NCBI RefSeq assembly: GCF_000024425.1
Contig: NC_013946.1
Span: forward strand, 2,232,001-2,296,000
From: Meiothermus ruber DSM 1279
GTDB taxonomy: Bacteria > Deinococcota > Deinococci > Deinococcales > Thermaceae
Direction: 5' to 3'
Length of the DNA: 64,000 nt
Shown here: positions 63,694 through 64,000 of the stretch, piece after piece
Layout of the letters: each line of letters opens with the position of its first letter
Position numbering within the stretch: position 1 is the first letter of the stretch
Position numbers and translations under genes: made by a program
The notes under the pieces: generated by a model
The model's input: the letters and a program-made list of their open reading frames with translations, nothing else
Told to the model about the DNA's origin: nothing
Databases searched by the model: none

Positions 63694-64000
63694 ATGCGCA
63701 ATGGGGTACAAGCGTTATTTTTTGCTCTGGTGTCCCTTAATCTAGTTATGGGCAGCTTGGTATTGCTGCAAACGCGCTCCAGCAACAACTGGAAAATCCA
63801 GCAGCTTCCCGATAGAAGCATTGTGCGGCTGGCCGTGCAATTCAAAAGCGACGTGCCGTTGTTTGCCGAAATCTGCAAACCAAAGGGCCGGGGCCCTTTC
63901 CCCAGCCTCGTGCTGGTACACGGGGGTTTTGTCGGCCCCAACGAGAGCACCCAGGCGCTTTGCCGAACCTGGGCTCAGGCGGGCTACCTGGTGGCCCTGC
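63694..64000 (+). CDS. Alpha/beta hydrolase, N-terminal part (cut by right window edge)
   Basis: 102 codons are visible from ATG 63694 (MRNGVQALFFALVSLNLVMG). An N-terminal hydrophobic stretch suggests a signal peptide or anchor. SLVLVHGGFVGPNEST is the oxyanion HGG region of alpha/beta hydrolases such as dienelactone hydrolases and acyl peptidases. The catalytic Ser, Asp and His lie beyond the edge. A CATACT just before GAAGAG-ATG suggests a short-leader promoter. Confidence 0.7.
   Translation, partial: MRNGVQALFFALVSLNLVMGSLVLLQTRSSNNWKIQQLPDRSIVRLAVQFKSDVPLFAEICKPKGRGPFPSLVLVHGGFVGPNESTQALCRTWAQAGYLVAL

Overview
The window is high-GC bacterial DNA that reads as a chromosome segment of a Thermaceae species, most likely Meiothermus. 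Reasons: the gene families (DUF3248/DUF3809-like pair, UPF0173 hydrolase, two PilT ATPases, Cys-less alkyltransferase-like protein, Thermus-like RecG and photolyase), the very frequent hexamer CTCGAG, and many genes whose start codon lies only 6-10 nt after a -10 box, as in the leaderless transcription known from Deinococcus-Thermus. The genus is an inference; no rRNA or tRNA was found.

Layout. 1-2348: a tightly overlapping minus-strand set of ABC-type ATPase, small TOPRIM-like DUF4276 protein and UvrD-family helicase (cut by the left edge), lower in G+C than its neighbours and a candidate split Gabija/PARIS-like defence cassette. 2368-6744: Ser/Thr kinase with beta-propeller, fmt, def, EamA transporter. 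6837-15406: nucleotidyltransferase/small-protein pair, two CAP-domain proteins, an active/inactive M16 peptidase pair, recG, small membrane proteins, a serine hydrolase. 15459-21918: anmK, uridine phosphorylase, a structured intergenic region, an M23-bactofilin-M23 cell-shape set, accD and accA. 22014-27247: phosphonate-type ABC transporter (phnD, phnC, long phnE), a HAD phosphatase, an amidase. 27354-34031: LptC-, LptD- and LptF/G-like genes, a DegT aminotransferase, an M3 oligopeptidase.

34040-36120 is an insertion-sequence zone: an intact TnpB with its right-end hairpin, an internally deleted TnpA, a second TnpB 5' scrap and two related palindromic mini-elements. 36134-49582: pilT, a CBS membrane protein, a nucleotidyltransferase, the DUF3248/DUF3809-like pair, a UPF0173 hydrolase with a second Ser/Thr kinase, an acyl-CoA synthetase, a second pilT, rsfS, obg, rpmA, rplU, yqeK, an LCP protein and a LysW-like zinc ribbon. 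49798-54291: deoC and a two-domain ALDH16-type dehydrogenase behind an operator-like inverted repeat, facing a BMP-family binding protein; together they suggest deoxynucleoside use. 54316-57279: ATL repair protein, a TetR regulator divergent from a phospholipase-D-like gene, and maf.

The right end holds a valine T-box riboswitch (60805-61068, minus strand, GTC specifier) controlling an unknown acidic protein plus valS, then a degenerate GGDEF protein with a 46-residue membrane protein, a frameshifted DUF3800 remnant, a photolyase, and the start of an alpha/beta hydrolase cut by the right edge.
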